Source: Bacteroidales bacterium UBA6397 (lineage in GTDB: Bacteria > Bacteroidota > Bacteroidia > Bacteroidales > UBA932). From it: a stretch of 64,000 bases of DNA. Numbering within the stretch: the first letter of the stretch is position 1; every line of letters begins with the position of its first letter. Below, piece by piece: positions 8,287 through 16,552 of the stretch. The stretch spans positions 1-64,000 of the forward strand of contig DJQB01000018.1 of the NCBI GenBank assembly GCA_002439875.1, in the 5' to 3' direction. The translations under genes were made by a program, and so were the position numbers. The notes under the pieces are model-generated. The model was given only the letters and a program-made list of their open reading frames with translations. It had not been told where the DNA came from and searched no databases.

Positions 8287-9876
8287 ATGGAGGAGAAAAG
8301 GATTAAGAGATACCCGATCGGGGTTCAGACTTTTGATAAGATTATCAAGGGAGGATTCTTGTACATTGACAAAACAGGCTACATCTATGAATTGGCTCAT
8401 AACTATAATTATGTGTTTCTAAGTCGCCCGCGTCGATTCGGAAAGTCATTGCTTTCCACAACACTCCATAGTTATTTCGCTGGGGAGAAAGAACTGTTTG
8501 ACGGTCTCAAGGCGGGAGAGTTGGAGAAGGATTGGATAAAGCATCCTGTGTTCCAATTTGACATGTCAACGGCTAAGCACAGGAGCGAGCCTGAGTTGTT
8601 GGAAGAACTGGATAAGAAACTATTTGTGTATGAGAAGATATATGGCCGTGGAGAAAAGGATGTCAACATCAACCAAAGGCTTGAGGGAATTGTGCAAAGG
8701 TCTGTCGAACAGACCGGTGAGAAAGCCGTTATAATCATTGATGAATATGATTCCCCGCTGCTGGACGTGATGAACGATCCGGCAAGGCTTGCGCCTATGC
8801 GGCAGATCATGCGGAACTTCTACAGCCCGATCAAAAGTCTGGATCCGTACCTGCGGTTCGTGTTCATCACCGGAATCACCAAGTTCGCGCAGCTGAGCAT
8901 ATTCAGTGAACTCAACAATCTGATGAACATCTCGATGCTGCCGAAATATTCGGCTGTCTGCGGCATCTCACAGACTGAAATCGAGACTCAGATGAAGGAT
9001 TCTGTCACAGATCTGGCCTCCGGGCTCGGAATCACTTACGGGGAGGCTCTCGAAAAACTGAAGGAAAACTATGACGGCTACCACTTCTGCGATGAGTCCG
9101 AGGATATTTATAATCCTTACAGTTTGATAAAAGCTCTTGACACGCAGCGCTTTGGAAGTTATTGGTTCGAGAGCGGCACTCCGACATTCCTCATCGAGAG
9201 AATGGACAGGAATCCGATAGATGAGATGGAGTTGGACAGCATGACCGACATCCCGGAATCGGCTTTCGACATCTCGCCCGAACTCTGCGATGACACACTT
9301 CCGATGCTCTACCAGGCCGGCTACCTGACCATAAAAGGGTACGACCAAAGGACAAAACTATACACCCTCGGCTACCCGAACGAAGAGGTCAAGATAGGCT
9401 TCACGGAATGCCTTCTCGCCCGCTACAACAGCAAACGGATGTCCGGGAATATGTTCGTGGCGAAATTCAGCGCCGCACTGAACAGAAACGACATCAACGA
9501 CGCCCTCCAGCGGATGCAGTCATACATGGCTGGAATTCCTTATGACTTGGAGAACAAGACCGAGAAGCATTTCCAGACCATTATCTATCTCGTTTTCTCC
9601 CTGCTCGGCTACTATATTCGCAGCGAGGTGAAATCCGCCATCGGTCGGGCGGACGCGGTCTGCCGCACGCAGGACTGCGTCTATGTCTTTGAGTTCAAGG
9701 TGGACAGCTCCGCGGAAGTGGCCTTGAAGCAGATTGACGACAAAGGGTACCTTATCCCTTACAAGTTTGACACAACCAATGCCGCAAACAAAATGCGCCT
9801 GCTGAAAGTCGGAGTGAATATCTCAACCGAAACCCGCACCATCGAGGGCTGGAAAATAGAAGAGACATATTACTAA
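8287..9876 (+). CDS. AAA-ATPase-like / PD-(D/E)XK nuclease superfamily protein
   Basis: A 529-residue protein of a paralogous family very common in Bacteroidota (AAA-ATPase_like plus PDDEXK_9). The N-terminus reads FLYIDKTGYIYEL then the nucleotide loop SRPRRFGKSLLSTTL (about 46-60), with a Walker B IIIDEYDSPL. The C-terminal nuclease-like domain has D456 in IGRADAV and EFK at about 469-471, a PD-(D/E)XK core. The biological role is not established; members are often highly multiplied and suggested to be mobile or defence-related. It converges with recJ, overlapping its stop by 4 nt. Confidence 0.85.
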   Translation: MEEKRIKRYPIGVQTFDKIIKGGFLYIDKTGYIYELAHNYNYVFLSRPRRFGKSLLSTTLHSYFAGEKELFDGLKAGELEKDWIKHPVFQFDMSTAKHRSEPELLEELDKKLFVYEKIYGRGEKDVNINQRLEGIVQRSVEQTGEKAVIIIDEYDSPLLDVMNDPARLAPMRQIMRNFYSPIKSLDPYLRFVFITGITKFAQLSIFSELNNLMNISMLPKYSAVCGISQTEIETQMKDSVTDLASGLGITYGEALEKLKENYDGYHFCDESEDIYNPYSLIKALDTQRFGSYWFESGTPTFLIERMDRNPIDEMELDSMTDIPESAFDISPELCDDTLPMLYQAGYLTIKGYDQRTKLYTLGYPNEEVKIGFTECLLARYNSKRMSGNMFVAKFSAALNRNDINDALQRMQSYMAGIPYDLENKTEKHFQTIIYLVFSLLGYYIRSEVKSAIGRADAVCRTQDCVYVFEFKVDSSAEVALKQIDDKGYLIPYKFDTTNAANKMRLLKVGVNISTETRTIEGWKIEETYY

Positions 9877-11606
9877 ATGAACTCCTCGCGCTCCTTGATG
9901 TCTTTGATGCGGAGCTGGAGGGTGGTGTTGCCCCGGTAGTAGTTCTCGACGATGGAGTAGCAGATGTCGAACGGGTTGCCGGCCTTGATGTAGTCGTAGA
10001 ACTCGGCCATGTTGAAGGCGATGGCGGGGATTTGGTGGAACGGCTGCTTCTCGTCGATAAGGTCCAGCTTCATGTGTACGCCGCCGGCGCCCACCTTGCG
10101 GCCGTTACCGCCGTCGGAGACGTTCTCGGTCAGGAAGACCGGGTTGGTGTTGCCTGGGCCGAAAGGCTGGAACTGCTTCAAGAGACGGAAGAATTTCGGA
10201 GTGATCTGGCTGAACTCCAGTTTGGCGTCGATGTCGGTCACAGGGGTCAGCATCTCGTCAGTTATCTTTCCGGAAATAAACTTGTCGATTCTGTCCACAA
10301 ACTCTTCCAAGTTGGCCTCTTTCAATGTCAAGCCAGCGGCGTAGACATGCCCGCCGAAGTTCTCCAACAGATCGGCACAGTTCTCTATAGCCTCATAGAG
10401 GTCGAAACCGGCCACACTTCTGGCGGATCCTGTGATGAATCCGTTCGACTTTGTCAGCACAATCGTCGGCTTGTAGAATGCCTCCACAAGGCGCGAGGCG
10501 ACAATCCCGACAACGCCTTTGTTCCAGACTGGATTATAAACTATTGTCGCTGCGTCAGTTGACAGGGCCGAGCCGTTCTGGACCATCTCTAGAGCCTCCT
10601 GTGTGATCTCACGATCGATGCTCTTGCGGTCGTTGTTGTTGTCGTTGATCTTCTCGCCTATCATTGTGGCGGTGTGGTCATCGGAAGCGGTCAGAAGCTC
10701 CACGGCCAGACGGCCGGTCTCCATTCTTCCGGCGGCGTTGATCCTCGGGCCTATCTTGAACACGATGTCGTCAATCGTCAGATGGCCGAGTTCCAGTTTC
10801 GAGAGCGTCGCCATCGCGTGAAGACCCTTGCGGGGATTCTCGTTCAGCTGCTTGAGGCCGAAGTGGGCCAGAACCCTGTTCTCCCCCACCATCGTCACAA
10901 GATCCGCGGCGATGCTCACCACCAGCAGATCCAGCAGCGGAATCAAAGTCTCGAACGGAATGCCGTACTTCTGTGAATATGCCTGCACAAGCTTGAAGCC
11001 GACTCCGCAGCCGCTAAGGTCATCGAACGGATAGGTGTCATCCTCACGCTTGGGGTCAAGTACGGCCACTGCCGGCGGAAGCGTGTCCTCCGGAAGGTGG
11101 TGGTCGCAGATGATGACGTCTATCCCCTTCGTGGCGGCATATTCAACCTTTTCGTTGGCCTTGATGCCGCAGTCCAAGGTGATGATGAGCCCGAAACCGT
11201 TGTCTCCAGCCCAGTCGATGCCCTTGTAGGACACACCATAGCCCTCGTCGTAGCGGTCCGGGATGTAGAAATCCACCTTGGAGGAGTACCTTCTGAGGAA
11301 TGAATATACCAACGAGACAGCGGTCGTGCCGTCCACATCATAGTCCCCATAGACCAGAATCTTCTCCTCTCTCGTGATCGCCTTGCGGACCCTTTCCACG
11401 GCCACGTCCATGTCCTTCATCAGGAACGGATCGTGAAGGTCATTCAGGCTCGGACGGAAAAACGAGCGCGCCTGCTCGAAAGTCTCGACCCCCCTCTTGA
11501 CAAGAAGGTCAGCGAGAACCCGGTCAATACCCAGTTCGGCGGAAAGTCTTCCCACCTTCTCCGGATCAGCCGGCTCCTTCAAAATCCATTTGCGCTCTTT
11601 TCCCAT
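9873..11606 (-). CDS. recJ: Single-stranded-DNA-specific exonuclease RecJ
   Basis: 5'-3' exonuclease of recombination and mismatch/base-excision repair. Contains the DHH phosphoesterase motifs YGDYDVDGTTAV and IICDHHLPED, then the DHHA1 region (GGHVYAAGLTL) and an OB-like C-terminus. Product of 577 residues, the usual RecJ size. The open frame extends upstream to 11789, but this would run over the divergent lysS promoter; ATG 11606 (MGKERKWILKEP) is chosen, with a -7 box just upstream. Confidence 0.93.
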   Translation of the reverse strand: MGKERKWILKEPADPEKVGRLSAELGIDRVLADLLVKRGVETFEQARSFFRPSLNDLHDPFLMKDMDVAVERVRKAITREEKILVYGDYDVDGTTAVSLVYSFLRRYSSKVDFYIPDRYDEGYGVSYKGIDWAGDNGFGLIITLDCGIKANEKVEYAATKGIDVIICDHHLPEDTLPPAVAVLDPKREDDTYPFDDLSGCGVGFKLVQAYSQKYGIPFETLIPLLDLLVVSIAADLVTMVGENRVLAHFGLKQLNENPRKGLHAMATLSKLELGHLTIDDIVFKIGPRINAAGRMETGRLAVELLTASDDHTATMIGEKINDNNNDRKSIDREITQEALEMVQNGSALSTDAATIVYNPVWNKGVVGIVASRLVEAFYKPTIVLTKSNGFITGSARSVAGFDLYEAIENCADLLENFGGHVYAAGLTLKEANLEEFVDRIDKFISGKITDEMLTPVTDIDAKLEFSQITPKFFRLLKQFQPFGPGNTNPVFLTENVSDGGNGRKVGAGGVHMKLDLIDEKQPFHQIPAIAFNMAEFYDYIKAGNPFDICYSIVENYYRGNTTLQLRIKDIKEREEFI

Positions 11607-11612
11607 AATAGA

Positions 11613-11620
11613 CAAAGGTA
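11613..11620 (-). promoter_or_regulatory. recJ: -7 box of recJ
   Basis: Reads TACCTTTG on the minus strand (caaaggta on plus), an exact TAnnTTTG match 6 bp before the recJ ATG. The recJ transcript would be leaderless or nearly so if this box is used. Confidence 0.45.
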
Positions 11621-11653
11621 CGGATTTAATTTCAGAATGTGAATTAAAAGTAG

Positions 11654-11661
11654 TATTTTTG
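11654..11661 (+). promoter_or_regulatory. lysS: -7 box of lysS
   Basis: TATTTTTG matches TAnnTTTG, 54 bp before the lysS ATG, in the short AT-rich gap shared with the divergent recJ gene. Confidence 0.5.
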
Positions 11662-11715
11662 CATATTCGGGCCGTAGGATCGGTCTTATTGTTTTGAATA
11701 TTAAAAATTAACGAT

Positions 11716-13266
11716 ATGGCAAACATCGAACTCAGCGAGCAGGAGAGAATCAGACGAGAGTCTCTCGCAAAGTTAAAGGAATTGGGCATAAACCCTTATC
11801 CGGCGCCTCTTTATCCGGTCAACGCGACCGCCAAGGAGATCGAGGCAGGTTTCGACCCTCAGAAGGGCAACTTCCAGGAAGTCTGCATAGCGGGCCGTCT
11901 GATGTCCCGCAGAATCATGGGCGCGGCCTCGTTCGGCGAAATCCAGGACTCAACAGGCAGGATCCAGATCTACGTCAAGAGGGACGAGATCTGCCCTGGC
12001 GAGGACAAGACGATGTACAACACAGTCTGGAAGAAGCTGCTTGACATCGGCGACATCATCGGGATCAAGGGATTCGCCTTCATCACCCAGACCGGCCAGC
12101 TCAGCGTCCACGCCAAGGAACTGACAGTCCTGAGCAAGTCCCTTAGGGTTCTCCCTATTGTCAAGGAGGTTGACGGCGTTGTCTATGACGCGTTCACAGA
12201 TCCTGAGCTCCGCTACCGCCAGAGGTACGTTGACCTCATCGTGAACCCTCAAGTCAGGGACGTTTTCGTCAAGAGGGCGCAGATCATCGCCACGATGAGG
12301 GAATACTTCAACGCTGCCGGCTGTCTTGAGGTCGAGACCCCGATCCTCCAGCCTATTCCTGGAGGAGCTACCGCCCGTCCGTTCATCACCCACCACAACG
12401 CCCTGGACATCGACCTTTACCTCAGAATCGCCAACGAGCTCTATCTCAAGAGATTGATTGTGGGCGGCTACAACGGTGTCTACGAGTTCGCCAAGGACTT
12501 CCGCAACGAGGGTATGGACAAGACCCACAACCCTGAGTTCACCTGCATGGAGATCTACGTGGCCTACAAGGACTACATCTGGATGATGGACTTCGTGGAG
12601 AAGATGCTCGAAAAGATCGCCCTCAAGCTGCACGGCACCACAGTCGTGAAGATAGGTGACAAGGAGATCGATTTCAAGGCCGGCTACCGCAGGCTGCCTA
12701 TTCTTGAGGCCATTAAGGAATATGCCGGTGTGGACGTGAAGGGCATGGGAGTCGACGAGCTGCGCGAGACCTGCAAGAAGCTGAATGTCGAGTTCGAGCC
12801 TTCGATGGGTGTCGGCAAGCTGATCGACGCCATATTCGGAGAATATTGTGAGAAGCATCTCGTCGAGCCAACGTTCATCATCGACTACCCGGTCGAGATG
12901 TCTCCGCTGACAAAGAGGCATCGTGAGGATCCGACCCTAACGGAGAGGTTCGAGTTGTTCGTCTGCGGCAAGGAGCTTGCGAACGCATATTCAGAGCTCA
13001 ACGACCCTATCGACCAGCTGGAGAGGTTCGAGGAGCAGGCCGCCCTCAAGAGCCACGGTGACGACGAGGCGATGTTCATCGACTATGACTTCGTCCGCGC
13101 CCTTGAATATGGAATGCCGCCTACCTCCGGTCTCGGAATGGGCATCGACCGTCTGACCATGTTCATGACCGGCCAGACAACCATCCAGGATGTGCTATTC
13201 TTCCCTCAGATGCGTCCGGAGAAGATCGTGAAGAGCGACAAGGGCGCGGAGGCGACAGAGGAATAA
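11716..13266 (+). CDS. lysS: Lysyl-tRNA synthetase, class II
   Basis: Charges tRNA-Lys. N-terminal OB-fold anticodon-binding domain (about 55-155), then the class II core with motif 2 FRNEGMDKTHNPEFTCMEIY and motif 3 GLGMGIDRLTMF. The length of 516 residues is typical. A terminator-like hairpin follows. The next genes are AT-richer and code for a restriction-modification pair. Confidence 0.97.
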   Translation: MANIELSEQERIRRESLAKLKELGINPYPAPLYPVNATAKEIEAGFDPQKGNFQEVCIAGRLMSRRIMGAASFGEIQDSTGRIQIYVKRDEICPGEDKTMYNTVWKKLLDIGDIIGIKGFAFITQTGQLSVHAKELTVLSKSLRVLPIVKEVDGVVYDAFTDPELRYRQRYVDLIVNPQVRDVFVKRAQIIATMREYFNAAGCLEVETPILQPIPGGATARPFITHHNALDIDLYLRIANELYLKRLIVGGYNGVYEFAKDFRNEGMDKTHNPEFTCMEIYVAYKDYIWMMDFVEKMLEKIALKLHGTTVVKIGDKEIDFKAGYRRLPILEAIKEYAGVDVKGMGVDELRETCKKLNVEFEPSMGVGKLIDAIFGEYCEKHLVEPTFIIDYPVEMSPLTKRHREDPTLTERFELFVCGKELANAYSELNDPIDQLERFEEQAALKSHGDDEAMFIDYDFVRALEYGMPPTSGLGMGIDRLTMFMTGQTTIQDVLFFPQMRPEKIVKSDKGAEATEE

Positions 13267-13298
13267 AATGGAATATCCATATTTAGAATATTCCTTTT
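13265..13298 (+). terminator. lysS terminator
   Basis: GGAATAT pairs with ATATTCC around an 11-nt loop; flanking AAAA and TTTT extend the stem with one bulge, and TTTT follows on the plus strand. It begins at the lysS stop. Confidence 0.6.
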
Positions 13299-13362
13299 AC
13301 CCATAATATCGCTCAACCATAGGAAGTTTTGTAAGTGAGAAGATCATATTTAGATGTAACTT

Positions 13363-14328
13363 ATGACAGGTAAAGCAAAACAGACTGTAAACGGGAAAGC
13401 ATTTGAATATGCCTTAATAAGACAATATGACACAACTCTGTCAGCGAAAGGCATTAACTGCGTCTCAGATGGAGAAACGTTCCGCTACGCAAAGCAGTGT
13501 TACCTGAGCCTTTCTGAGCAAGAACGGAGCGGTTTTGACACAGCTGCCTTTCAGACCATAGACACAATGCTCCACATTGAGCCAGGATTTCTTCGGAACA
13601 ATGGGGAGTCAGACATCCTTTACATCTCCTTAAACACTGATGCGGATGGAGAGAATGGGGATGTCAGAGATGTTCTATTCCGCAGGTTCAAGCCATATTG
13701 GGAAGTCGGATTCTCGGCAAAAAATAATAACGATGCTGTCAAACATTCAAGGTTGAGTGGAATTTTGGACTTCGGCGAATCATGGGTTGGCGTTAAGTGT
13801 TCCGAAAAGTATTGGAATGAAATCGAACCGATATTCATATTTATTAAAGAAGCAACTTTAGCTGGACTATCATGGGAGGATCTAGGCAGGGATAAAGTCG
13901 AAAAGGTGTACTTGCCTTTATTAAAGGCATTCAAATCTGAACTCATAAGGATTAATGAGTCCAATGCTTCCATTCCACAGAAATTGATTCAATATCTGAT
14001 AGGGAGCGAACCATTTTATAAAATAATCAAGGATGACGCTCACAATCTAGTGATTGTTAAAGCATTTAACATTAATGGAGAACTCAACAAACCAGCAAAC
14101 GGCATTAAGGCTCAGTACACGACCCCAAGACTCAATCTTCCCGAACGGATTATAGAATTTGACTTCAAAAAGGGTTCTGAAAATACGATGCACATGATTT
14201 TGGATGGAGGATGGGAGATATCTTTTCGAATTCACAATGCAAGTAAAAAAGTTGAGTCATCACTAAAGTTCGACATTAAACTTCTAGGAAATCCTCCTAT
14301 ACTGTTCTCACAATATTTATTCAATTGA
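13363..14328 (+). CDS. HaeIII-family type II restriction endonuclease (predicted GGCC)
   Basis: A 321-residue protein placed directly upstream of a clear M.HaeIII homologue. The central block GDVRDVLFRR ... FSAKNNNDAVKHSRLSG ... DFGESWVGVKCS looks like my recollection of the RE_HaeIII Pfam family, with the Asp/Glu and Lys residues expected of a PD-(D/E)XK-type centre. Expected cut site is GGCC by analogy with the partner methylase. The gene is AT-richer than its neighbours (lysS, trmH), consistent with horizontal gain of the pair. Without a database search the endonuclease family is a well-supported guess; the pairing with the methylase is certain. Confidence 0.75.
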   Translation: MTGKAKQTVNGKAFEYALIRQYDTTLSAKGINCVSDGETFRYAKQCYLSLSEQERSGFDTAAFQTIDTMLHIEPGFLRNNGESDILYISLNTDADGENGDVRDVLFRRFKPYWEVGFSAKNNNDAVKHSRLSGILDFGESWVGVKCSEKYWNEIEPIFIFIKEATLAGLSWEDLGRDKVEKVYLPLLKAFKSELIRINESNASIPQKLIQYLIGSEPFYKIIKDDAHNLVIVKAFNINGELNKPANGIKAQYTTPRLNLPERIIEFDFKKGSENTMHMILDGGWEISFRIHNASKKVESSLKFDIKLLGNPPILFSQYLFN

Positions 14329-14330
14329 GT

Positions 14331-15344
14331 ATGAATCTTATAAGTCTATTCAGTGGGGCGGGGGGTCTAGACAGAGGCTTTCATAATGCCGGATTCAAAA
14401 CGGTCGTAGCCAATGAATTCGATACGAAAATATGCCCCACATACATGGCTAATTTCCCCAACGTGAGATTAATAGAAGGAGACATCAGGATCATCGATTC
14501 TAATGAATTCTCAAGAGATATTAAAGGAGAAATTAGTGATATACACGGAATTATAGGGGGACCACCTTGCCAGTCATGGAGCGAAGGGGGAACTTTAAGA
14601 GGAATTAATGATGCTCGAGGTCAACTGTTTTACGAATACATCCGAATCCTAAAAGATGTTAATCCTCTTTTCTTTGTAGCGGAGAATGTTTCCGGAATGC
14701 TTGCACCAAGGCACAAAATGGCGGTGAACGGGTTCATACGCCTATTTGGTGAGGCAGGTTACGATGTTAACCTTAAAATGCTTAACGCTAATGATTTTGG
14801 AGTTCCGGAAGATAGGTATAGGATTTTCTTTATAGGTTTCCGCAAAGATTTACATATCAAGAATTTCAGGTATCCAGAACCACTGACGGAGAGACCTGTT
14901 CTTCGAGATGCGATATGGGATCTAAAAGATTCTGCCATTCCGGCAAAAGAAAAGAACCATACTAACGGCGACAGTTGCATTGTCCCTAATCATGAATATT
15001 ATGTCGGCGGCTTTTCTCCTATTTTTATGTCAAGAAACAGAGTGCGAGGTTGGGATGAACCTGGCTTCACGGTGCAAGCCAGTGGAAGGCAAAGCCAATT
15101 GCATCCACAAGCGCCCAAAATGGTAAAGATTGATGCTAATCATCATGCATTTGTCAAAGGGAAAGAACACCTGTATAGACGGCTGACTGTTCGGGAAGCC
15201 GCCAGAGTTCAGAGTTTTCCTGATGATTTCATTTTTCTGTATGAAGACCTCAACTACGGGTATAAGATGATAGGAAACGCTGTCCCAGTAAATTTAGCTT
15301 ACGAGGTCGCAAAGAGTATCAAAACGGCCCTGGCAACCTACTGA
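14331..15344 (+). CDS. DNA (cytosine-5)-methyltransferase, M.HaeIII-like (predicted GGCC)
   Basis: Methylates cytosine to protect the host from the partner endonuclease. The 337-residue sequence follows M.HaeIII almost collinearly: MNLISLFSGAGGLD at the N-terminus (motif I), GGPPCQSWSEGG with the catalytic Cys (motif IV), ENVSGM (VI), a target-recognition region with FMSRNRVRGWDEPGFTVQAS, and GYKMIGNAVPVNLAYEVA (X). A TTG at 14325 extends the frame by two codons, but ATG 14331 reproduces the M.HaeIII N-terminus. It starts 2 nt after the endonuclease stop. A run of G6 occurs near the start codon region. Confidence 0.95.
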   Translation: MNLISLFSGAGGLDRGFHNAGFKTVVANEFDTKICPTYMANFPNVRLIEGDIRIIDSNEFSRDIKGEISDIHGIIGGPPCQSWSEGGTLRGINDARGQLFYEYIRILKDVNPLFFVAENVSGMLAPRHKMAVNGFIRLFGEAGYDVNLKMLNANDFGVPEDRYRIFFIGFRKDLHIKNFRYPEPLTERPVLRDAIWDLKDSAIPAKEKNHTNGDSCIVPNHEYYVGGFSPIFMSRNRVRGWDEPGFTVQASGRQSQLHPQAPKMVKIDANHHAFVKGKEHLYRRLTVREAARVQSFPDDFIFLYEDLNYGYKMIGNAVPVNLAYEVAKSIKTALATY

Positions 15345-15366
15345 CATTGATTAAGAGATCCCAAGA

Positions 15367-16176
15367 ATGAGAATCGAGAACATAACATCAGCGCAGAACC
15401 AGAAGATCAAGGAGTTGCTGGCGCTTCAGGAGAAGTCGAAACTGAGGCGGTCGGAAAGGTTGTTTGTGGTCGAAGGCCGCAGGGAACTCGGCCACTGTCT
15501 TGACGCCGGATTCGTTCCGAAGACTCTGTTCATCTGCGGAGAGTTGCTGACAGAGGAGGAACTGAACGACATTCTTGGCAAGGCGGAAAGGCTGAACCCG
15601 AAAGTCGGTGTCGTCCAGGTTCCGTACGAACTCTACGGCAAGATAGCCTACAGGGGCGGCACGGAGGGTGTCATCGCCGAGGTGGAATTCCGTGACAGGA
15701 CTTTGGACAGCCTGAGGCTCAGCAAGAATCCGCTTGTCATTGTGCTTGAGAGCGTGGAGAAGCCCGGCAACCTCGGAGCCGTCCTCAGAAGCGCGGATGC
15801 CGCCGGAGCGGACGCCGTCATCATCTGCGACCCTCTGACCGACCTCTACAACCCGAATCTGATCCGGGCCAGCATCGGGGCCGTGTTTTCCAGACAGGTG
15901 GCCGTCGCCTCCTCCGAGCAGACCATCGCCTGGCTCAAAGACAAACATATTCAGATACTCACCGCTCAGCTCCAGGACTCTTCCCTGTACTACGACACTG
16001 ACATGAGGAAGCCTACCGCCATCGTGATGGGCACCGAGTCCACAGGCCTGACCGACATCTGGCGCAAGGCCGCCGACGCCCACATCCGCATCCCGATGCT
16101 CGGCGACCTCGACTCCCTCAACGTCTCCGTCTCCGCCGCCATCCTCCTCTTCGAAGCCCTCCGCCAAAGGCAGTGA
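15367..16176 (+). CDS. TrmH/SpoU-family RNA 2'-O-methyltransferase
   Basis: Ribose 2'-O-methyltransferase of the SPOUT class, RlmB/TrmH-like. The N-terminal substrate-binding domain covers about 1-100; the knotted catalytic domain has motif 1 VEKPGNLGAVLRSADAAG, motif 2 IVMGTESTGL and motif 3 LNVSVSAAILLFEALRQ. Length 269 is normal. Its last ~110 bp and the following ~240 bp are duplicated 3.1 kb downstream, beyond the leucine-rich-repeat lipoprotein, so the 3' end of this gene marks one side of a variable island. Exact rRNA target cannot be read from the sequence. Confidence 0.9.
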   Translation: MRIENITSAQNQKIKELLALQEKSKLRRSERLFVVEGRRELGHCLDAGFVPKTLFICGELLTEEELNDILGKAERLNPKVGVVQVPYELYGKIAYRGGTEGVIAEVEFRDRTLDSLRLSKNPLVIVLESVEKPGNLGAVLRSADAAGADAVIICDPLTDLYNPNLIRASIGAVFSRQVAVASSEQTIAWLKDKHIQILTAQLQDSSLYYDTDMRKPTAIVMGTESTGLTDIWRKAADAHIRIPMLGDLDSLNVSVSAAILLFEALRQRQ

Positions 16177-16413
16177 AGGCATCCACTTCAGAACAGAATA
16201 TTCTGGCTTTATTTCCTCCTAGTGAGCGATAAATACAGCGTGTCCGGGATTTACTGCAGAATTGCAGTAAATCCCGAATGCCGCTTGTCCAACCAAATTT
16301 TCTCTGTGCGCATAATAATCAAACACACGCACCGGCGCGCGGAAAGATCAGCCTGACGCACGGTGGAGATGTCAAGAGATTGCCGGTGAGCGGGAATGTC
16401 ATTTGGACGCACG
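16065..16413 (+). repeat. Direct repeat copy 1 (3' end of trmH plus downstream DNA)
   Basis: About 349 bp, matching 19163-19492 in the same orientation with roughly 90% identity in the coding part and some short indels after it. It includes codons for TrmH motif 3, a perfect hairpin and two units of a 30-bp repeat. The two copies bracket the lipoprotein gene. Confidence 0.88.
16245..16276 (+). other. Perfect hairpin after trmH
   Basis: Arms CGGGATTTACTGCA and TGCAGTAAATCCCG (14 bp) around GAAT. There is no T-run, so it is not a classical terminator. In the downstream copy (19322-19357) the stem is retained with changed bases, one of them a G-T wobble. Confidence 0.7.
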
Positions 16414-16462
16414 ACCGATCGTTAAAAGGTTTCTGGTGAGTGGACATGCACCTTGGACGCAC
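16332..16462 (+). repeat. Three units of a 30-bp repeat
   Basis: Units at 16332-16361, 16383-16412 and 16433-16462, spaced 51 and 50 bp. Each starts CCGG/CTGG followed by YGMGYGG and ends TGACGCAC or TGGACGCAC. Unit centres vary. Two related units occur in the second direct-repeat copy. Confidence 0.75.
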
Positions 16463-16552
16463 TGACAGGCGGAGAATCCTTGCCGGGAACATAAAAGTAA
16501 TGCGAGGATGGCTGGATGTCATCCTCGCATTATGTTTATGGAATATTATGCG

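Noticed and set aside
14350..14370. G6 run near the start of the HaeIII-like methylase as a phase-variation tract
   Set aside because: Six G is short for slippage, and the run encodes the conserved Gly-rich motif I, so conservation explains it.
16332..16462. Regularly spaced 30-bp repeats as a CRISPR array
   Set aside because: Only two or three units per cluster, the units differ by many bases, the ~20-bp gaps are partly conserved rather than unique, and there are no cas genes.
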